Source: Acidimicrobiia bacterium
Lineage (GTDB): Bacteria > Actinomycetota > Acidimicrobiia > IMCC26256 > JAENVU01
Assembly: GCA_025361725.1 (NCBI GenBank)
Contig: JANYJV010000049.1
Span: forward strand, 1 to 48,952
Reading direction: 5' to 3'
DNA: 48,952 nt
A program made the translations under genes and the position numbers. Of this stretch, positions 40,772 to 48,952 are shown in pieces (position 1 is the first letter of the stretch; every line of letters starts with the position of its first letter). The notes beneath the pieces are model-generated. The model saw nothing but the letters and a program-made list of their open reading frames with translations. It had not been told where the DNA came from and did no database searches.

Positions 40772-43603
40772 ATGGCCAGTTCACTCAGGGACCGGTTCGT
40801 CGATCGCCACGTCGGTCCGGACCAGCCCGAGCAGACCACGATGCTCGACCTGCTCGGGTTCGATTCACTCGACGCGCTGACCGACGCCGCGGTTCCACAG
40901 TCCATTCGCCGATCTGAGCCGCTTTCGTTGCCCGAGCCGCGCTCGGAGGTGGAGACCATCGCCGCGTTGCGCACCTTGGCCGATCGCAACGTGGTGGCGA
41001 CATCGATGATCGGCATGGGCTACTCGGACACGGTCACCCCGGGCGTGATCCGCCGCAACGTGCTCGAGAACCCGGCGTGGTACACCGCGTACACGCCGTA
41101 TCAACCCGAGATCTCCCAGGGTCGGCTTGAGGCGTTGCTGGACTTCCAGACGATGGTCGCGGACCTCACCGGCATGGATTTGGCCAACGCGTCCCTGCTC
41201 GACGAAGCGACCGCAGCCGCCGAGGCGATGGCGATGTGTCGCCGGCTCGCACCCAAGGGCGGAGACATCTTCTTCCTCGACGCCGACTGTCACCCCCAGA
41301 CGATTGCGGTCGTGAAGGGGCGGGCCGAGCCATTGGGCATCGAGGTGGTGGTGGGTGATCCGGCCCGCGACGTTCCGGGCGCGCGCGTGTTCGGGATCTT
41401 GCTCGCGTATCCAGGGAGCAGCGGGGCCGTGGTCGACCATTCGGCGTTGATCGCTCGCGTCCACGACGAAGGCGGCCTCGTTGCCGTGACCGCGGACCTG
41501 CTCGCTTTGGTGCTGTTGCAATCGCCGGGTGTGATGGGAGCGGATCTCGTCGTCGGGTCCGCGCAACGCTTCGGAGTTCCGCTCGGCTACGGCGGACCGC
41601 ACGCCGGATACATCGCGTGCCGTGATGCGCACAAGCGAACGTTGCCGGGCCGGCTCGTCGGTGTCTCCGTCGATGCCAAGGGTCGGCGGGCATTGCGCCT
41701 CGCGTTGCAGACGCGCGAGCAGCACATCCGTCGGGAGAAGGCGACGAGCAACATTTGTACCGCGCAGGTGTTGCTCGCGGTGATTGCCGGTCTCTACGCC
41801 GTGTATCACGGCCCTGAAGGGTTGACCGCGATCGCGTCGCGCGTGCATCGGTTGACGAGCGCACTCGCCGACGCGCTGACGGCCGAGGGCATCGAGCTGG
41901 TGAACGACACGTGGTTCGACACGATCACGCTGCGCACGGCCGGACGCGCGGTGGAAATCGCCGGCGCGGCGCGTGAGCGCGGGATCAACCTGCGCGTGGT
42001 CGACGCAGACACTCTCGGGATCGCACTCGACGAGACGACCACTCCGGCGGACGTCGCGGCGGTGCTCTCCGCGTTCGGTGTGACCCGGGAGGCAGGGGAG
42101 GGGCGGGATGCGATCTCGCCGACACTGGCGCGGACCGAACCGTTCCTGACTCACGAGGTCTTCCACCGCTACCGCTCCGAGACCGAGATGCTGCGATATC
42201 TGCGGCGCCTGGCGGACCGCGACCTCGCGCTCGACCGCACGATGATTCCGCTCGGCTCGTGCACCATGAAGCTCAACGCCACGACCGAGATGGAACCGAT
42301 CACCTGGCCGGAGTTCGGCGGGCTGCACCCGTACGCGCCGGTGACGCAAGCGATGGGCTACGCGGAACTGATCGAGGACCTCGAGTCCTGGTTGTGCGAG
42401 ATCACGGGCTACGACGCGGTGTCGCTGCAACCCAATGCGGGGTCACAAGGGGAGCTGGCCGGCCTGTTGGCGATACGCGCGTTCCACCGTGGCCGCGGCG
42501 ATCACGACCGGACGGTGTGCCTGATTCCGGCGTCCGCGCATGGCACCAATGCCGCCAGTGCGGTGATGGCCGGTATGCGCGTGGTCGTCGTCGCCACCGA
42601 TAGTGACGGCAACATCGATCTCGCTGATCTCAAGGAGAAGGCGACGCAACACGCCGATGTTCTCGGCGCACTGATGGTGACGTATCCCTCCACGCACGGT
42701 GTGTTCGAGACGTCGATCGGCCAGGTCTGCGATCTCGTCCACGAGTGCGGCGGTCAGGTGTACGTGGACGGCGCGAACCTCAACGCGCTCGTGGGGCTCG
42801 CCGCGCCCGGCCAGTTCGGTGCCGACGTCTCACACCTCAACCTGCACAAGACGTTCTGCATCCCACATGGCGGCGGGGGACCCGGCGTGGGTCCCGTCGC
42901 CGTGCGGGCCCACCTCGCCCCGTACCTCCCGGGCCATCCCCTCGACACGGAGTCCTTGGTGCCGGCGGTGGCCGCCGCGCCGTTCGGCTCGGCCGGCATC
43001 CTCCCGATTCCGTGGGCCTATGTGGCGATGATGGGCGCCGAGGGACTCAAGGAGGCCACCCAGGTGGCAATCCTCTCGGCGAACTACGTCGCGCGTCGGC
43101 TCGCTCCCTATTTCCCAGTGCTGTACTCCGGTCCGGGTGGGCTCGTGGCGCACGAGTGCATTCTTGATCTCCGGCCCATCACCGCCGCGACGGGCGTGAC
43201 GGCAGAAGACGTGGCCAAGCGGCTGATCGACTACGGCTTCCACGCGCCGACGCTCAGCTTCCCGGTCGCAGGCACGCTCATGGTCGAGCCCACCGAGTCC
43301 GAGGCGCTCGTCGAACTCGATCGGTTCTGTGAGGCGATGATTGCGATCCGCGCCGAGATCGCGCGTATCGAACGAGGGGAGTGGACCCATGACGCAAGCC
43401 CGCTCGCGGCGGCACCGCACACCGCCGAGGATGTAGTCACCGACGATTGGTCCCACGAGTACTCGCGTGACCTCGCGGCCTTCCCGCTCGATTCATTGCG
43501 CGGCGAGAAGTACTGGCCGCCGGTGAGTCGTATCGACGGCGTCTTCGGTGACCGCAACGTGGTGTGCTCGTGCGCTCCGATCTCCGCCTACGAAGAGTCA
43601 TAG
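40772..43603 (+). CDS. gcvP: Glycine dehydrogenase (decarboxylating), P protein
   Basis: The 943-residue single-chain P protein joins the two halves found separately in some bacteria. The N-terminal half has [18 protein letters not shown] and [13 protein letters not shown]; the C-terminal half has the PLP lysine in [16 protein letters not shown] (K693) and the glycine-rich GGGGPGVGP loop. It decarboxylates glycine and loads the aminomethyl group on GcvH. The gene is preceded by a tandem glycine riboswitch, and its ATG has GAAGGGA upstream. Confidence 0.96.
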   Translation: MASSLRDRFVDRHVGPDQPEQTTMLDLLGFDSLDALTDAAVPQSIRRSEPLSLPEPRSEVETIAALRTLADRNVVATSMIGMGYSDTVTPGVIRRNVLENPAWYTAYTPYQPEISQGRLEALLDFQTMVADLTGMDLANASLLDEATAAAEAMAMCRRLAPKGGDIFFLDADCHPQTIAVVKGRAEPLGIEVVVGDPARDVPGARVFGILLAYPGSSGAVVDHSALIARVHDEGGLVAVTADLLALVLLQSPGVMGADLVVGSAQRFGVPLGYGGPHAGYIACRDAHKRTLPGRLVGVSVDAKGRRALRLALQTREQHIRREKATSNICTAQVLLAVIAGLYAVYHGPEGLTAIASRVHRLTSALADALTAEGIELVNDTWFDTITLRTAGRAVEIAGAARERGINLRVVDADTLGIALDETTTPADVAAVLSAFGVTREAGEGRDAISPTLARTEPFLTHEVFHRYRSETEMLRYLRRLADRDLALDRTMIPLGSCTMKLNATTEMEPITWPEFGGLHPYAPVTQAMGYAELIEDLESWLCEITGYDAVSLQPNAGSQGELAGLLAIRAFHRGRGDHDRTVCLIPASAHGTNAASAVMAGMRVVVVATDSDGNIDLADLKEKATQHADVLGALMVTYPSTHGVFETSIGQVCDLVHECGGQVYVDGANLNALVGLAAPGQFGADVSHLNLHKTFCIPHGGGGPGVGPVAVRAHLAPYLPGHPLDTESLVPAVAAAPFGSAGILPIPWAYVAMMGAEGLKEATQVAILSANYVARRLAPYFPVLYSGPGGLVAHECILDLRPITAATGVTAEDVAKRLIDYGFHAPTLSFPVAGTLMVEPTESEALVELDRFCEAMIAIRAEIARIERGEWTHDASPLAAAPHTAEDVVTDDWSHEYSRDLAAFPLDSLRGEKYWPPVSRIDGVFGDRNVVCSCAPISAYEES

Positions 43604-43612
43604 GCTCGCCCG

Positions 43613-44173
43613 GTGACGCGCGTGCGAACCCGTGAATGGTCGAGCACCGACTACTACGCCGTGCTCGGTGTCGCGCCGGATGCGGCCGCAAATGACGTCG
43701 ACGCTCGGTATCGAGACCTGGCGAAGGCACTCCATCCCGACCGCAATGCCGATGTGGACGATCAGGAGCGGTTCAAACGCATCAGCGCCGCCTACGCCGC
43801 GCTGAAGGATCCGGCGACTCGGGCGGCCTACGACGAGTTCCGGGCGCGCGTTGATGACGGCAGCCTGTACGCAGCTGCGACCTCGGCTTCACCGGCCACC
43901 TCGGTGCGCCGACCCGACCACCTGGCACCCATACGAGTGCCGAAGATCCACGACCCGATGGCCCCGTGGCTGCGGAGCACGATCGCAACGGTGCTGATCG
44001 TCCTGGGGGCGGCCGCTGCCGTGTGGGCGCTGGTCGGTGACCTGCCGGCACCGAACAACGCCGATACGCCGCTGGCCGTGCAGATCACGTTGGCGATTGT
44101 GGCGCTGAAGTTCGTCGTGTGCGGCGTGGCCGTGGCCCGATACCCCCAGCTGCGCGCCCGCTGGCATCACTGA
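43613..44173 (+). CDS. J-domain protein with C-terminal membrane helices
   Basis: The 186-residue protein starts with a J domain (YYAVLGVAPDAAANDVDARY, LHPDRN with the HPD motif, FKRISAAYAALKDPATRAAY) and continues with two membrane helices (about 122-143 and 155-173). It lacks the Gly/Phe and zinc-finger regions of DnaJ. It should recruit DnaK at the membrane. It starts nine bases after gcvP. Confidence 0.85.
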   Translation: MTRVRTREWSSTDYYAVLGVAPDAAANDVDARYRDLAKALHPDRNADVDDQERFKRISAAYAALKDPATRAAYDEFRARVDDGSLYAAATSASPATSVRRPDHLAPIRVPKIHDPMAPWLRSTIATVLIVLGAAAAVWALVGDLPAPNNADTPLAVQITLAIVALKFVVCGVAVARYPQLRARWHH

Positions 44174-44216
44174 ACCTGCGCATCTTGCGCGGCTTCTCTG
44201 CTAGTTGACATAACGA

Positions 44217-44251
44217 GGATTATGGGCGCTCTGAAGGAGCGCCCATAATCC
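44217..44251. terminator. Perfect 15-base hairpin downstream of the J-domain gene
   Basis: GGATTATGGGCGCTC (44217-44231) and its exact complement (44237-44251) enclose the loop TGAAG. It lies between convergent genes, 43 bases after the J-domain stop, and could terminate either. There is no T-run. A related half, CGCCCATAACCC, is at 44306-44317. It might also be a small mobile palindrome. The rest of this 275-base gap holds nothing else I can name. Confidence 0.55.
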
Positions 44252-44448
44252 GTCACGGTTGATGGTCGGCGCCCGGGTGAGGCACTTCATGCGTGTGCGG
44301 GGCTTCGCCCATAACCCTGACCCACAATCGCAAGCGCGGCCTCGGGCTGCGCTCGTTTGCCGCCCGCAGGTCCGGCGCGATTCGACGGCACGGGGCAGAG
44401 GCAGGTCTCGGCTGGTTCGCCGCTGCGAGATGAACGACGTACGTCCGG

Positions 44449-44970
44449 TCAGCGCGTGGGCGATTTGTGCATGATGAGTCTTCGGGCCTTGAAGCCGGCG
44501 GATTCGAAGAAGTTCTTGGCGAGGCGGTCGCCGGGCAGGGCGGTGGCGTCGATGCCGTGGGTGATGCCTGCGGCGGTGCACCAGTCCACGAGGGCTCGCA
44601 GCAGGGTCTCGCCGAGGCCGACGGCTCGGGCGGGCTCGAGGACGAAGAGTTCGTCGATGACTCCGAGCATGCCGCTGGTCCCGACCGGCTCGATGTGCGC
44701 CAGGCCGTAGGCCAGGACCGAGCCGTCCAGGGTGCCGACCAGGGTCGCCTGATCTTTCGCTTCGAGGCGGGCGGTCAGGAGTTCGGGGGTTGCGGTCGGG
44801 AGCGCATCGTGAGCGGCCCAGAGGGGTCCGCCGCGTTCGGCGGACATCTGCGCCCGCAAGGCGGAAGCCAAGACGACGATGGTGTCGATGTCGCTCGACG
44901 TTGCCGGACGCGCGGCTTCTTCGGCGGCCGTCGAGGTCCGCTCCGAGAAACCCGACGGGTCTGCGCTCAT
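44449..44970 (-). CDS. GNAT-family N-acetyltransferase
   Basis: The 173-residue protein (from ATG 44970) has the GNAT core: IDELFVLEPARAVGLGETLL, with a weak form of the Q/RxxGxG/A acetyl-CoA loop, then ALVDWCTAAGITHGIDATAL and AKNFFESAGFKARRLIMHK. The acceptor is not known. It follows the lipid-droplet-type gene closely on the same strand, seven bases apart. Confidence 0.82.
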   Translation of the reverse strand: MSADPSGFSERTSTAAEEAARPATSSDIDTIVVLASALRAQMSAERGGPLWAAHDALPTATPELLTARLEAKDQATLVGTLDGSVLAYGLAHIEPVGTSGMLGVIDELFVLEPARAVGLGETLLRALVDWCTAAGITHGIDATALPGDRLAKNFFESAGFKARRLIMHKSPTR

Positions 44971-44977
44971 CGCGCGA

Positions 44978-45640
44978 TCACGCGCTGAGTTGCGCGATCT
45001 TGCCGAGGATGGTCGTGCGGGCTCGGTGCGCAGTTTCGTAGGCCTGGAGCGCAAGCAGGTCGGGCCGGGCGAGGCCGAGGAGCCGGTCGATGACCTGCGT
45101 CGCCGACAACAAGTCGTAGTCCGGGATCGCGAGCGCGTCCTGTCTCGGTGGGGAACTCGTCGGCGCTGCCGACTCCCCCGGAGCTGTCTCGACCTTCGGG
45201 GTCTTCGGCCTTGACGCCCGCTTGGCCGTCGATCCCTTCGCAGTACTTGTCGTGCGCCCTGCCGTCGGACTCGGTTTCGATTCCGGCGCGTGGGTGGGTA
45301 CCGCCGGTGCCGAGCCGTTCGTACCGAACGTGGCCGGTGTGGTCACCGCGGTTACGGCCGCAAGGGTGTCCTCGGCGCGTTGACGAACGGTGCCCGCGGC
45401 GGCCTCGGCCTGGCGGCGTACCTCGGGGCCGCCGTACTTCACGGCCATCTGGCCGATGGTCTTGTACTGGCCGGCCTGGGTTCCGGCGGTCTTGCGTCGC
45501 TGCGTGACTTCGGTCTGGCCGCGGGCGACGAACATCTTCAGAAACGTCGGCACTGTGTCCTTGGCGAACATCGCCAAGCCGATCGGCGCGTAGACGAGCA
45601 ACTCGACCGCTCGTTCGATTGGAGTGTCGTTCTCGCTCAC
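44978..45640 (-). CDS. Lipid-granule-type or membrane-associated hypothetical protein
   Basis: The 220-residue protein has a hydrophobic N-terminal region (IERAVELLVYAPIGLAMFAK), a helical segment, a Thr/Ser/Pro/Lys-rich linker and a C-terminal motif YDLLSATQVIDRLLGLARPD continuing to AYETAHRARTTILGKI, which is common at the end of actinobacterial proteins. I know similar proteins only as hypothetical, sometimes lipid-droplet linked. GTG 45640 overlaps the end of lnt by four bases. Confidence 0.65.
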   Translation of the reverse strand: MSENDTPIERAVELLVYAPIGLAMFAKDTVPTFLKMFVARGQTEVTQRRKTAGTQAGQYKTIGQMAVKYGGPEVRRQAEAAAGTVRQRAEDTLAAVTAVTTPATFGTNGSAPAVPTHAPESKPSPTAGRTTSTAKGSTAKRASRPKTPKVETAPGESAAPTSSPPRQDALAIPDYDLLSATQVIDRLLGLARPDLLALQAYETAHRARTTILGKIAQLSA

Positions 45641-47175
45641 GATGTGCTCCCAGAGGTGGTTCCGGATCGGATCTTACGGCCGTGACCCAACGCGACGGCG
45701 AGTGCAGCCAACACCGCGACGCCGCTCCCCCATTCCACCCAATCTCCGAATCTCACGTACGGCGTTTGCCCGCTCGTTGTGGTCACGACACCGGAGACGA
45801 CGGTGTTCTTGAAGAGTTTGGTGGTGCGGTGCACGACCCCCTCGGCATCGATCACCGCGGTGATGCCCGAGATCGATGCGTGGAGGACGGGCCGGCCGAT
45901 CGCGGCCGCACTCATCTGGCTCAGCGCAACGTGCTGCGCTGCGTTCGCCGACCGCCGGTACGAGCGGTTGTTCGTGGTCACGACGATGGCTTCGGCGCCC
46001 GCTGCCGCGTTCTCCCGCATCAACGGTCCGAAGGCGCTCTCGAAGCAGATGACGCTTCCGATCTTGTGTCCGGCGACGTTTTCGATCCCGAGCCGCCGAC
46101 CGTGGGTGAAGTCGTGGGGAATCTGTTGGAGCGCGCTGATGAAACTGAGCGAGTCGCGCCACGGCACGAACTCTCCGAACGGGACGAGGTGACGTTTGGC
46201 GTAGGTGCCCACCAACTGACCGGTCGGTGAATACAGGCGGTTGGCGTTGAAGGCTTTGCCCGGCTCGGTCTGCTCGTCGATGACGTTCGCCATGATCGCC
46301 GTGTGATGCCGGCGAGCGAGACGAACGAGCTCGGCGCGCAGGGCGGGGTCGGCTTCGGGGTCCGTCGCCAACGATGACTCCGGGAACACCACGATGTCGT
46401 AACGCCCGCGCAGTTTCGCGGCGAGCGCCAGGTGCGAGCGGGTCAAGTAGTTCGAGTCCAGCTCCGCCTGCGTCAAGTACCGGTTCTTGTCGTTGCCCTG
46501 AAGGAGCGCGAAGCGCAGGTGACCGGTCCGGCTCGGCTCGAACCGCGTGACCGTGGCGATGATGACGACGACTGCCAATCCGACCGCTCTCCCGGCGGCG
46601 AGTCCGAGCGCTCGGCGCCCCGACGTCGCCGCACGCGCGGCCCGTACGAGATCGACGACGAGTCCGTTCACCGCCACCACGACGAAGGTCGCGAGCGGCA
46701 CTCCACCCCAGCTGGCCAACGCGTGGCCGGGCGTGAAGTCGTGGAGGGTGACGCCCACTTGTCCCCACGCGAGGCCGCCGAGCGGCCAGCGGGTTCGAGC
46801 GGCCTCGAAGACGACCCAAATCGCGGCGGTCAGGAACGGTGAGCGCACCCCGCGTCGGGCCGCGATGGCGGCCACTCCCCCGGCGGCGGCCCAGAAGCCG
46901 GCCTGTAGGGCGACGAGCGGGACGATGGCGATGGCGCCGAAGTACCACGTCCACGCCAGGTGGACGGAGAAGAAGCCGATTCCGGCAACGAACCCGAGCC
47001 ACGCACCTCTGCGGGGCGATGCGTCGTGCCACAGCCACAGCAGCGGGGCTAGGGCAATGAGACCCAACCAACCGAGATCGACGGTCGGAAAGGCGAAGGA
47101 CAGGGCCAGGCCGGAGCCCAGCGCGACGAAGCTGCTACCTCGAACTCGGGCGCCGGTCCGCGGCGCCCGGTTCAC
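45637..47175 (-). CDS. lnt: Apolipoprotein N-acyltransferase
   Basis: The 512-residue protein has a membrane N-terminal half (six or seven helices) and a carbon-nitrogen hydrolase domain with the Glu-Lys-Cys triad: VVFPESS (Glu), KRHLVPFGEFVPW (Lys) and GSVICFESAFG (Cys). It adds the third acyl chain to lipoproteins, of which the window has at least two. I start at GTG 47175, which overlaps the upstream stop (GTGA); the frame to 47250 lies in the upstream gene's span. Confidence 0.92.
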   Translation of the reverse strand: MNRAPRTGARVRGSSFVALGSGLALSFAFPTVDLGWLGLIALAPLLWLWHDASPRRGAWLGFVAGIGFFSVHLAWTWYFGAIAIVPLVALQAGFWAAAGGVAAIAARRGVRSPFLTAAIWVVFEAARTRWPLGGLAWGQVGVTLHDFTPGHALASWGGVPLATFVVVAVNGLVVDLVRAARAATSGRRALGLAAGRAVGLAVVVIIATVTRFEPSRTGHLRFALLQGNDKNRYLTQAELDSNYLTRSHLALAAKLRGRYDIVVFPESSLATDPEADPALRAELVRLARRHHTAIMANVIDEQTEPGKAFNANRLYSPTGQLVGTYAKRHLVPFGEFVPWRDSLSFISALQQIPHDFTHGRRLGIENVAGHKIGSVICFESAFGPLMRENAAAGAEAIVVTTNNRSYRRSANAAQHVALSQMSAAAIGRPVLHASISGITAVIDAEGVVHRTTKLFKNTVVSGVVTTTSGQTPYVRFGDWVEWGSGVAVLAALAVALGHGRKIRSGTTSGSTS

Positions 47176-47648
47176 TCGCAGTCCCGGCAGAGGTCCTTCT
47201 CTCCCTTGGCCAGCTGGCTCAAGGGCTTGACGAGGAAGCAGGACCGACACAGGAACTCGTCGTCACGGCGAGGAACGATCTTGCCGGTTCCCTCGGCGGG
47301 GTTGTCCGGCTCGTCGTCGTCTTCGAGGTCGGCTTCTTCTTCGTCGATCCGCTCGGCCGCGGTCCGCTCGGCCAACAAGACGTCCAGCGGCTCCTCGACG
47401 TCGTCGGGGTGCAGCTCCTCTTCGAGGTCGAGGTTCTCGTCGTCCTCATCGTCGTCGGACTCTTCGCCGGCGGCTTTGACGGGCTCGACCGGCTCGGTGG
47501 CCGGCTCCGCGATGATCGCATCGATGTCCACATCGATGTCGGGGTCGAGCGCGTCGACATCGTCGAGCACGAGGTCGGGATCGTCCGCCTCGGTGTCCTC
47601 GTCGTCGATCTCGATGTCTTCGTTTTCCACGTTGTCGTCGTCCGCCAT
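47172..47648 (-). CDS. Acidic zinc-ribbon protein (DUF4193-like)
   Basis: The 158-residue protein has a very acidic, Asp/Glu-rich low-complexity region (about 1-120) and a C-terminal zinc ribbon DEFLCRSCFLVKPLSQLAKG to CRDCE, with the C-x2-C and C-x2-C pairs of DUF4193. Mycobacterial members are about 100 residues, so the acidic part here is extended. The function is not known; some members sit with RNA-polymerase-associated genes. It is co-transcribed with lnt through a four-base overlap. AGAGAG lies 7 bases before its ATG. Confidence 0.75.
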   Translation of the reverse strand: MADDDNVENEDIEIDDEDTEADDPDLVLDDVDALDPDIDVDIDAIIAEPATEPVEPVKAAGEESDDDEDDENLDLEEELHPDDVEEPLDVLLAERTAAERIDEEEADLEDDDEPDNPAEGTGKIVPRRDDEFLCRSCFLVKPLSQLAKGEKDLCRDCE

Positions 47649-48040
47649 CTGCGCTCTCTTGAATGTGGTCCCGGCCCGTGAGGGCGCGCACTATATCCCT
47701 GGCCCACGCGCTCGTTGCGGTATTCAGCGCAGAAAAAAGGCGGCGAAGCCCAGGAGGCCGTTGGGGCCACTGGGACTCCGGGTCGACGTATCGGCCCGAT
47801 GTCACAGAGTTCTCTACTAAGACTCCTGGACTCCGCCAGTCGACGCTGCGCCCCCTTCCCGCGAACGGAAAGAACCACGACCGGCGAGCGTCGAACGGGA
47901 TGGAGTCAGTCAGACCGAGAGGGGTCGTGTCAAGGCGAAGCGGCACCGCACGCGGGCCCGTGACCTGCGACGCGTCGCGTCGATCCTGGTCAGCGAGTCG
48001 AGACTTTTTTCGTGGAGCGCAGTGTGCTGCGCGCGCAGCG
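47649..48040. other. Gap with promoter of the DUF4193-lnt operon
   Basis: No gene is seen in these 392 bases. On the minus strand GATATAGT gives a -10 (TATAGT, 47695-47690) about 40 bases before the DUF4193-like ATG; the -35 is not clear. An inverted repeat lies at its right end, at 48008-48048. Confidence 0.5.
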
Positions 48041-48048
48041 TCACGAAA
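48008..48048. repeat. Inverted repeat at the 3' end of the ThyX-like gene
   Basis: TTTCGTG (48008-48014) faces CACGAAA (48042-48048), and the inside contains the 14-base palindrome GCTGCGCGCGCAGC (48026-48039). It overlaps the stop codon of the ThyX-like gene. It could fold in that mRNA's tail, but A rather than T follows on that strand. Confidence 0.4.
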
Positions 48049-48952
48049 GGGTGGCTCGACGAGCTGCGGCGGCACGCTCCGAGGCCAACCGTTCGAGCTC
48101 GTAGACCTCGTGATCCGCGTAACTCATCGCCGCGGCGAGTGCGCGATGTCCGGCCTGTTCGCCGATGAGGCGATGCATTTGCTGCGCAACGACCCGGTAC
48201 GACGGGTGGCCCTGGGGGGTGGTGCGGAGTTCGATGAGATGCATCGCCTCACGGGCGTTCATCTGCATGACATACCGAAGTCGGTACGCGAGAGAGACTG
48301 CGTATGAGGCTTGTTCGGGAAAGCGAAATGCCAGCGCCCCGTAGAGCGCGGCCGAGATGTCCATGGCCTTCACGAAGGCCGCTTCCTCGCCGGCCTCGGT
48401 CACGGGCTCGGGCATCTCGTAGCCATGCGCCGGTGAGAGCTGTTGCCACTCGATTGTGAGCATCCGGTGGCGCTGCAGGTCACGAAACGCCCCGTAGTCA
48501 GCCAGGATGTCGAACCGGTACCCGGTGCGCTCGAAGGCGCGCCCCGGCTTGTGGCGGCGGTTGGAACGCTCACCCACGTAGGCCCGCAGGATCGACACCC
48601 GCTCGTCGGCCGACAGGGAGCGGACCCGGTCCAAGATCTGGGTTTCGCTGAGATTGGTATGCGAATAACAGATGGCGGCGAGGACCTTGTCTTCGCCCTC
48701 GGGGTCGAAATCGGTGAGTGTGACCATGGCGCCCGGCTCGGGATCCATTCGCCCGAAAATGCGATGCACGACGTCTTCAGTATGGGAGTTCGTGTCCGCG
48801 AGATACTGGGTCCAGACGCCGCCGCGTTCGGGCCGGTCCACCCGGGTGAGGAACGACGGCACCACCTTGCGGAGCTCGGTCAGCATGAGATCGGCGTAGT
48901 GGCGCGCCTCGGGTAACGGATGGGCCCGCATGCGGAGGAGGAGCGCCTCGTA
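48041..48952 (-). CDS. ThyX-like flavin-dependent thymidylate synthase homologue (5' end outside window)
   Basis: The last 303 codons of a longer protein are present; the frame is open at the window edge, and ATG 48931 is only one possible start. The ThyX fold is seen in RYVMQMNAREAMHLIELRTT, then SYRVVAQQMHRLI, and in RHRMLTIEWQQLSPAHGY at the place of the canonical RHRxxSxNExSxRY motif. There RHR is kept, but the Ser and Arg pattern is changed. The canonical motif binds FAD and dUMP, so activity is uncertain; a second ThyX domain may lie upstream. The 3' end overlaps an inverted repeat. Confidence 0.75.
   Translation of the reverse strand, partial: YEALLLRMRAHPLPEARHYADLMLTELRKVVPSFLTRVDRPERGGVWTQYLADTNSHTEDVVHRIFGRMDPEPGAMVTLTDFDPEGEDKVLAAICYSHTNLSETQILDRVRSLSADERVSILRAYVGERSNRRHKPGRAFERTGYRFDILADYGAFRDLQRHRMLTIEWQQLSPAHGYEMPEPVTEAGEEAAFVKAMDISAALYGALAFRFPEQASYAVSLAYRLRYVMQMNAREAMHLIELRTTPQGHPSYRVVAQQMHRLIGEQAGHRALAAAMSYADHEVYELERLASERAAAARRATLS

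Noticed and set aside
40865..42430. Long minus-strand open frame opposite gcvP
   Set aside because: Antisense shadow of a certain gene, rich in Arg/His/Gly, with no domain.
45674..47071. 465-codon frame within lnt, same strand
   Set aside because: Arg-rich frame-shifted reading of lnt, which itself has an intact Glu-Lys-Cys triad.
48008..48048. Intrinsic terminator of the ThyX-like gene
   Set aside because: On the gene's strand the stem is followed by A, not T, and the stem overlaps the stop codon; listed only as an inverted repeat.
1..48952. tRNA or rRNA genes, integrase attachment sites
   Set aside because: No cloverleaf-type TTCGA-containing arms with flanking stems, no rRNA-like sequence, and no integrase or transposase gene were seen on reading both strands.

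Overview
The window is a high-GC, densely coded chromosomal segment that starts many genes with GTG or TTG and often overlaps them by 4 bases (GTGA). It suggests an actinobacterium. The block from the CDP-alcohol phosphotransferase to gcvP (gcvH, FHA/garA-like, MerR ftsR-like, bifunctional nuclease DUF151, second MerR, gcvT, gcvP) follows the order I know from the Mycobacterium/Corynebacterium pgsA2-gcvH-garA-ftsR region. The accessory genes and the leaderless-type starts would fit a deep actinobacterial lineage such as Acidimicrobiia, but that placement is an inference.

Layout. (1) 1-8.4 kb is a copper/redox island: the 5' part of a copper P-type ATPase, a TetR repressor facing a molybdopterin oxidoreductase, a Tat-exported multicopper oxidase, a membrane rhodanese and several small membrane proteins, with two copies of a CopY/BlaI-type operator between the divergent units. 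(2) 0.85-1.25 kb and 8.4-14.4 kb hold decayed genes: an alpha/beta hydrolase stub, an NlpC/P60 relic, an FtsX permease whose two halves have been fused by an internal deletion, and a frameshifted lysyl-phosphatidylglycerol synthase joined to an esterase. A possible toxin-antitoxin pair and a lipoprotein lie among them. (3) 14.4-23.4 kb concerns the envelope: ChbG-like deacetylase, GT-C mannosyltransferase, Wzz-like chain-length protein, two PAP2 phosphatases, PQQ-propeller lipoprotein, MEDS/anti-sigma-type kinase and hemolysin-III protein. (4) 23.4-32 kb has a saccharopine-dehydrogenase-like enzyme with a WYL regulator, a DinB-like protein, and a tight operon of E2-like acyltransferase, gamma-glutamyltransferase, MoxR ATPase, VWA protein and two XdhC/CoxI proteins. 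These last four are cox-type molybdenum-hydroxylase maturation genes, but the hydroxylase itself is absent. (5) 32-44 kb is the conserved core: SDR, CDP-alcohol phosphotransferase, nucleotidyltransferase/phosphomannomutase-like fusion and the glycine cleavage genes, with a tandem glycine riboswitch before gcvP. (6) 44-49 kb contains a GNAT acetyltransferase, a lipid-droplet-type protein, lnt, a DUF4193-like acidic zinc-ribbon protein and a divergent ThyX-like protein cut by the window end.

The least expected signals are non-coding. A palindromic element of about 47 bases occurs once upstream of the SDR gene, where it overlaps a mutually exclusive second hairpin, and once in frame inside gcvT, where it accounts for roughly 16 extra residues. 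About ten genes have a -10-like hexamer ((T/G)AnnnT) placed 6-8 bases before the start codon and no ribosome binding site, which indicates leaderless transcription. No tRNA, rRNA, CRISPR array or intact insertion sequence was seen.
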